DNA from: Schaalia sp. 19OD2882
Lineage (GTDB): Bacteria; Actinomycetota; Actinomycetes; Actinomycetales; Actinomycetaceae
DNA length: 64,000 bases
Assembly (NCBI RefSeq): GCF_018986735.1
Contig: NZ_CP065521.1
Coordinates: 2,356,001 to 2,420,000 of the forward strand
Reading direction: 5' to 3'
Positions 60,501-64,000 of this stretch are shown here, in pieces. How positions within the stretch are numbered: the stretch's first letter is position 1; every line of letters begins with the position of its first letter. The translations under genes were made by a program, and so were the position numbers. Under the pieces are notes generated by a model. That model searched no databases. It was not told the origin of the DNA and saw only the letters and a program-made list of their open reading frames with translations.

Positions 60501-60779
60501 CTGACGGAGGACCTCTTCCACTGGCAGTCGCAGAATCAAACGAGCCCGGAGTCAGCAACCGGACTGCGCTACCAAGGCCTGTCGGGCGTCGCCTCAGACA
60601 TTGCGCTCTTCGTTCGCGCAGATGAGACCGATGAGTTCGGCAAGGGCGCTCCGTACACCTTCCTAGGACTAGCGGACTTCGTGTCGACTCACGGCACACG
60701 CCCCATGTCAATCACCTGGCACTTGCGAACCCCGATGCCTCAAGAGCTCTACCTTGAAGCCCGAGCTGCGGCTTCGTAA
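57597..60779 (+). CDS. PLD nuclease - superfamily 2 helicase - DUF3427-like protein
   Basis: 1060-aa multidomain protein. N-terminal region, then a phospholipase-D-type nuclease half-site (HAKSWILHR ~215, GSSNLS ~234). An SF2 helicase follows, with Walker A ATGTGKT (~342), DEFHH (~436), LTATPER, and C-lobe motifs LFNEGLDIP and QLGRGLRR (~640). The rest is a ~350-residue C-terminal domain like DUF3427 (YQGLSG..SDIALFVR). Such proteins are thought to act on foreign or damaged DNA and turn up in defence contexts; this role is inferred. Lower GC than neighbours suggests transfer. GTG 57597 is likely; ribosome site weak; ATG 57618 is an alternative. Confidence 0.85.
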   Translation: MTTELKLMPGVYQTPLTRRMDAAIRANTQLTAGTDEIPTPLLPASLTHLVSTELKQALAVLSPQDQVALVNRLLAMLPPTAIGTTEDLALVTSAKQPALELRSLTDDPLREAPRHPWIRLTDAALITNAPTEPALAHILRDELATADRVDLLCAFVKWSGMRLLSEAFAELRDRDVPFRILTTTYMGATERRALETLARKYRAQIKISYDIAATRLHAKSWILHRNSGFDTAFVGSSNLSRAAMLDGLEWNVRIASSTTPDLFQKLTQTFESYWHRPVFEEYDPEQDADRLDQSLQSANGHGDVLDLDTSFLAIEPQPHQRIMLADLAHERQQGRHRNLVVAATGTGKTVLAALDYRALCGGTPHKRSLLFVAHRKEILQQARATYRRVLADSTFGELLIDGRQPNRWKHVFASVQSLTEGMLKKLRSNLFDIMVIDEFHHAEAPTYQRILKHFHPQELLGLTATPERADGVDVASRFFEGRVASELRLWDALEGDLLVPFHYFGISDSSDLRELDFRRGSYDVEQLEKLYLENDARSELILKAIEEHIATPQHMRALAFCVSVKHAKYMSHVLNRAGLRSTHLNGTTGPGERERALADLRCGRLACICTVDLFNEGLDIPSIDTILMLRPTQSATIFLQQLGRGLRRAPEKSVLTVLDFVGHQSQQFSFEPKFRALTGLGRKALLEAAEQGFPQLPPGCGIHLDRVAQKIVLNNIRAQTVVRLPQLAQDLRNYANRSGDPTNYSLTRWLIEMDADLSILYGRTYQSKPLDWERIRHLALLTPSIGESPTAIHLRSRVRVFAHVNDPLRAGLYSALALGTCGSIADWSAEQRSAAHMLFYNIWPDRKNPETGARFSSLEEGLSLLHHHRWFGEQISEVMAHTVARSRSVFGEPGGNLSDTVLLTHAAYRREELLAGVGLGEDFAASSVPGTVREGVYFQPRRSVDALMVNLHKDSAKFSESTRYQDYALTEDLFHWQSQNQTSPESATGLRYQGLSGVASDIALFVRADETDEFGKGAPYTFLGLADFVSTHGTRPMSITWHLRTPMPQELYLEARAAAS

Positions 60780-61049
60780 TACAAGAGAGGCCGACTCCCA
60801 ACCCGATCCGAGTTTCCCAACCCACCCTCGGCCACGGCCGAACGAGTCCTGGACCCACCTGCTGAGAACACCCCGTCCTCGCCCCCACCCGGCCTTTCAC
60901 TTCCTTGACCGTTCCGCAACCTTCCGTTACGCCTTTGCAATCGTCACATCACGGACGAGGAAAGCCCCACTGCGTACCCTCCCCTAGACTCGGGGAGCAT
61001 CGGTTCGGCCTGCGAACCGGGACGAACCCCTGAACACAGGAGGCAATAC

Positions 61050-62675
61050 ATGAAGAAGAGGACTTGGCTGGCGCTCCCGGCCGTCCTGGCGCTGGGCCTG
61101 ACCGCCTGCGCGGGCAACGCTGACTCCGCCGCCTCGGCCGCCTCGGACGCCGCATCGGGCGCCGCCGTCGAGGCCACCACCGGCGTCGTCACCACCAACG
61201 GCGCCGAGCCCCAGAACCCCCTGATCCCCGGCAACACCAACGAGACCGGCGGCGGCAAGATCATCGACCTGCTCTTCTCCAAGCTGGTCACCTACAAGGC
61301 TGACGGCACCGCGGTCAACGACGCTGCCGAGTCGATCACCTCCGACGACAACAAGGTGTGGACGATCAAGCTGCGCCAGGACGGCAAGTTCTCCGACGGC
61401 ACCCCGGTGCTGGCCAAGAACTTCGTCGAGGCGTGGAAGAAGGCCGCCAAGGAATCCATGCTCGCCTCCTACTTCTACAAGGAGATCGAGGGCGCGTCCG
61501 AAGAGGGCACAGGTGACCTGACCGGCCTGAAGGTCGTCGACGACTACACCTTCACCATCACCCTGAAGCAGCCCGAGGCCGAGTACCCGGCCCGCCTTGG
61601 CTACTACGCCTACGCGCCGCTGCCCGACTCGACCCTAGCCGACCTCAAGGCGGGTGGCGAGAAGCCGGTCGGCAACGGCCCCTACAAGCTGGGCGAGTCC
61701 GGCTGGGAGCACAACAAGCAGATCTCCTTGGTGCCCTCCGAGACCTACAACGGTGTGCGCAAGGTGATGAACGGTGGTGTGACCATCATCTTCTACGCCT
61801 CGCAGGATGCTGCCTACGCCGACCTGACCTCCGGCGAGCTGGACATCCTGGACGCCATCCCGGACCAGGCCTTCAGCACCTACATGGAAGAGCTGGACGG
61901 CCGTGGCGTCAACCAGCCTGCCGCCATCTTCCAGTCCTTTGCCATCCCGACCAGGATGCCCCACTTCTCCGGTGAAGAGGGCTACCTGCGTCGCGAGGCC
62001 ATTTCCTACTCGATCAACCGTCCCGAAGTCACCAAGGCGATCTTCGCCGACACCCGCACCCCCGCCAAGGACTTCACCTCGCCCGTCGTGGCCGGCTACA
62101 ACGACGCGGTGCCCGGCTCCGAGGTGCTGAGCTACAACCCCGAGAAGGCCAAGGAACTGTGGGCCAAGGCTGATGCCATCGCCAAGTGGGACGGCAAGTT
62201 CGAGATCGCCTACAACTCCGACGGCGGACACCAGGCGTGGGTCGACGCGGTTGCCAACTCGATCAAGAACACGCTGGGCATCGAGGCCGCAGGCAAGCCC
62301 TACGCGGACTTCAAGTCCCTGCGCACCGAGGTCACCAACCGCACCATCACGACCGCCTTCCGCACCGGCTGGCAGGGTGACTACCCGTCGAAGTTCAACT
62401 TCATCGCCCCGCTGTACGGCACCGGCGCCGGCTCGAACGACACCGAGTACTCCAACCCCGAGGTGGACAAGCTGATCAAGGAGGCCGCTGCCGCCAAGAC
62501 TCCGGAAGAGTCGCAGGCCATCTTGGACAAGGTCCAGGAGATCCTGTTCAAGGAACTCCCGGTCATCCCGCTGTGGTACTCCAACTCCTCCGCCGGCTGG
62601 TCCCACAAGGTCGACCACGTCGTCTTCGGTTGGGATTCGGTGGCCATCTACACCGACGTCACCAAGGCCGAGTGA
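61050..62675 (+). CDS. oppA: oligopeptide-binding lipoprotein of an ABC importer (OppA-like)
   Basis: 541-aa extracytoplasmic solute-binding protein family 5 member. Signal peptide with lipobox LTACAG, Ala-rich tether, then NPLIPGNTNETGG, GKFSDGTPVLAKNF and PVGNGPYKL, typical of peptide binders. ATG 61050 has AGGAGG. An upstream CTCCCC/CGGGGAG mini-hairpin lies around 60982-61000. Followed by a terminator and then the first permease gene, so binding protein and membrane components are probably expressed at different levels. Confidence 0.93.
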   Translation: MKKRTWLALPAVLALGLTACAGNADSAASAASDAASGAAVEATTGVVTTNGAEPQNPLIPGNTNETGGGKIIDLLFSKLVTYKADGTAVNDAAESITSDDNKVWTIKLRQDGKFSDGTPVLAKNFVEAWKKAAKESMLASYFYKEIEGASEEGTGDLTGLKVVDDYTFTITLKQPEAEYPARLGYYAYAPLPDSTLADLKAGGEKPVGNGPYKLGESGWEHNKQISLVPSETYNGVRKVMNGGVTIIFYASQDAAYADLTSGELDILDAIPDQAFSTYMEELDGRGVNQPAAIFQSFAIPTRMPHFSGEEGYLRREAISYSINRPEVTKAIFADTRTPAKDFTSPVVAGYNDAVPGSEVLSYNPEKAKELWAKADAIAKWDGKFEIAYNSDGGHQAWVDAVANSIKNTLGIEAAGKPYADFKSLRTEVTNRTITTAFRTGWQGDYPSKFNFIAPLYGTGAGSNDTEYSNPEVDKLIKEAAAAKTPEESQAILDKVQEILFKELPVIPLWYSNSSAGWSHKVDHVVFGWDSVAIYTDVTKAE

Positions 62676-62710
62676 CCTCACCGGGCAACCACATGTGCGG
62701 TGCCCCACCA

Positions 62711-62748
62711 GTGGCGGGCAGGGTTCGTCCCTGCCCGCCACCTTCTTT
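62711..62748 (+). terminator. rho-independent terminator after oppA
   Basis: Perfect 13-bp stem GTGGCGGGCAGGG / CCCTGCCCGCCAC, 5-nt loop, followed by CTTCTTT. Confidence 0.88.
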
Positions 62749-63094
62749 GCACACACCGGCATTTCCCCATTGACGAGGGCGGCGCAGTGCGCATTCCCCA
62801 AGACTGCGGGGCACCGTCCTCGCGCGGGCGAAACACCTGCTCAGGCACCCTCCCCACGCGCCGGGCCGCGCCGCCGCGCCATCGCCCCGCGCGGATCGCC
62901 GAAGCGGGCTTTCCCACTACCCAACCTTCACCTGCCCGAATGTCGATTTGCGCGCTCTTTACACTATGCTGTCCTGAAGCGTGGCGGCCCCGGTCGCACA
63001 CGCGCACTCGGAGCCGACAAGGCCCCGGGATCACCCTTCCTCGGGCCCGCGCATCCAACGCGCCCGGGGACTGACTCATCCAGAAGGACCTACC
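62749..63094. other. intergenic region, oppA to oppB
   Basis: No gene seen. Contains GACGAGGGCGGCGC (62772-62785), one base off the dispersed motif, and TTTACACTATGCTG around 62959-62972, whose TATGCT could be a -10 box for oppB. Confidence 0.45.
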
Positions 63095-64000
63095 ATGCTG
63101 CGTTATGTCGGACGCAGGTTCCTGGAGACCATCCCGGTCTTCTTCGGTGCCACGTTCCTGATCTTCGCGATGGTGTACCTCATGCCAGGTGACCCGGTCA
63201 CCGCCCTCGGTGGCGACAAGGGTCTGTCGGCAGATGCGTACGCCCGAATCGCCACCGAGCACAACCTCGACAAACCCTTCTGGATGCAGTACCTGCTCTA
63301 CCTCAAGGGCGTGTTCACCCTGGACTTCGGAGTGACCTTCTCCGGCCGCCCCGTCATCGAGGTCCTCGGACAGGCCTTCCCCACCACCGTCAAACTGGCC
63401 GTCATGGCCCTGATCTTCGAAGCCGTCCTGGGCATCCTCATGGGCGTCATCGCCGGTGTTCGCCGCGGCGGGGTCTTCGACTCCACGGTGCTGGTCCTGT
63501 CCTTGGTGGTCATCTCCGTGCCGACCTTCGTCATCGGCTTCGTCATGCAGTTCGTCCTGGGCGTCAAACTCGGCTGGCTGCCCACGACGGTCGGATCGAA
63601 GGAATCCTTCACGGCCTTCCTCATGCCGGCGATCGTGCTTGGTGCCACCTCCTTGGCGTACGTGCTGCGGCTGACCCGCCAGTCGGTGTCCGAAAATGCC
63701 GTCGCCGACTACGTGCGCACCGCCCGCGCCAAGGGCCTGCCCAACGACCAGGTCATGACACGGCACATCCTGCGCAACTCCCTGATCCCCGTGGCCACCT
63801 TCCTCGGGTCGGACCTGGGTGCCCTCATGGGCGGAGCAATCATCACCGAAGGCATCTTCAACATCAGGGGCGTCGGTGGCACCCTGTGGCAGGCCATCAT
63901 CAAGGGTGAGCCGGCCACCGTCGTGTCCGTGACCACCGTTCTCGTCCTCGTGTACATCATCGCGAACCTGCTGGTGGACCTGATGTACGCCGTGCTCGAC
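63095..64000 (+). CDS. oppB: oligopeptide ABC permease (OppB-like), 3' end outside window
   Basis: First 302 codons of a DppB/OppB-type permease: MLRYVGRRFLETIPVFFGAT, the MPGDPV motif after the first helix, several membrane helices and the cytoplasmic EAA loop DYVRTARAKGLP..V...H.LRN. ATG 63095 has AGAAGGA 7-8 nt upstream. Most of the protein (usual length ~310-325 aa) is present. Likely continues into oppC/D/F. Confidence 0.93.
   Translation, partial: MLRYVGRRFLETIPVFFGATFLIFAMVYLMPGDPVTALGGDKGLSADAYARIATEHNLDKPFWMQYLLYLKGVFTLDFGVTFSGRPVIEVLGQAFPTTVKLAVMALIFEAVLGILMGVIAGVRRGGVFDSTVLVLSLVVISVPTFVIGFVMQFVLGVKLGWLPTTVGSKESFTAFLMPAIVLGATSLAYVLRLTRQSVSENAVADYVRTARAKGLPNDQVMTRHILRNSLIPVATFLGSDLGALMGGAIITEGIFNIRGVGGTLWQAIIKGEPATVVSVTTVLVLVYIIANLLVDLMYAVLD

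Overview
The window is high-GC DNA with short intergenic gaps, many GTG/TTG starts, strong GGAGG-type ribosome binding sites and sortase-anchored surface enzymes. This fits an actinomycete, most plausibly a host-associated member of the Actinomycetaceae (Actinomyces/Schaalia-like). The genus is inference; no rRNA or other diagnostic marker is present.

Layout. 1-8.1 kb: a membrane family-2 glycosyltransferase cut by the window edge and a giant LPVTG-anchored amylopullulanase. 8.2-16.9 kb: a polymorphic-toxin locus. It has an Rhs/YD-repeat gene broken by an amber codon and a frameshift, a low-GC toxin tip, three related small genes that look like immunity genes, and a translationally coupled pair of unknown genes (membrane plus soluble). 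17-26.8 kb: housekeeping and catabolic genes (zinc alcohol dehydrogenase, two tRNA-Ser genes, AGE-family epimerase, surface nuclease, phosphoglucomutase, MFS transporter). 26.8-54 kb: an L-rhamnose region with a secreted GH78 alpha-L-rhamnosidase, a rhamnulose-1-phosphate aldolase, kinase, isomerase and mutarotase, two complete CUT2-type ABC importers, an AraA/FucI-like isomerase and a LacI-type regulator. 32.7-36.8 kb: a patch of mobile-element debris inside the rhamnose region. It contains an IS3 remnant, a zeta-toxin remnant with intact antitoxin, a deleted serine recombinase and an intact Fic/VbhA-type pair, and is bracketed by two 124-bp direct repeats. 54-64 kb: an App1-like phosphatase, two copies of a small inverted-repeat element, an AbiEi/DUF559-like protein, a DUF4342-like protein, a large PLD-helicase-DUF3427-like protein and the start of an oligopeptide ABC transporter.

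How it works together. Extracellular rhamnosidase would release L-rhamnose and one or both CUT2 systems import it. RhaM, RhaI, RhaB and RhaD then convert it to DHAP and L-lactaldehyde. Palindromes close to TGAAWCGWTTCA lie at every promoter of this region, including upstream of the LacI-type gene, so one autoregulated repressor probably controls the regulon. The aldolase ends where related bifunctional enzymes continue into a lactaldehyde dehydrogenase domain, right beside the mobile island.

Most unusual signals: (i) three copies of a ~105-bp element with perfect 11-13-bp terminal inverted repeats; (ii) the Rhs/immunity array with a relic toxin end in front of a distant immunity paralogue and an uncharacterised coupled gene pair inside it; (iii) direct-repeat boundaries around the toxin-antitoxin island; (iv) two dispersed short GC-rich motif families, one of which also lies inside coding sequence.
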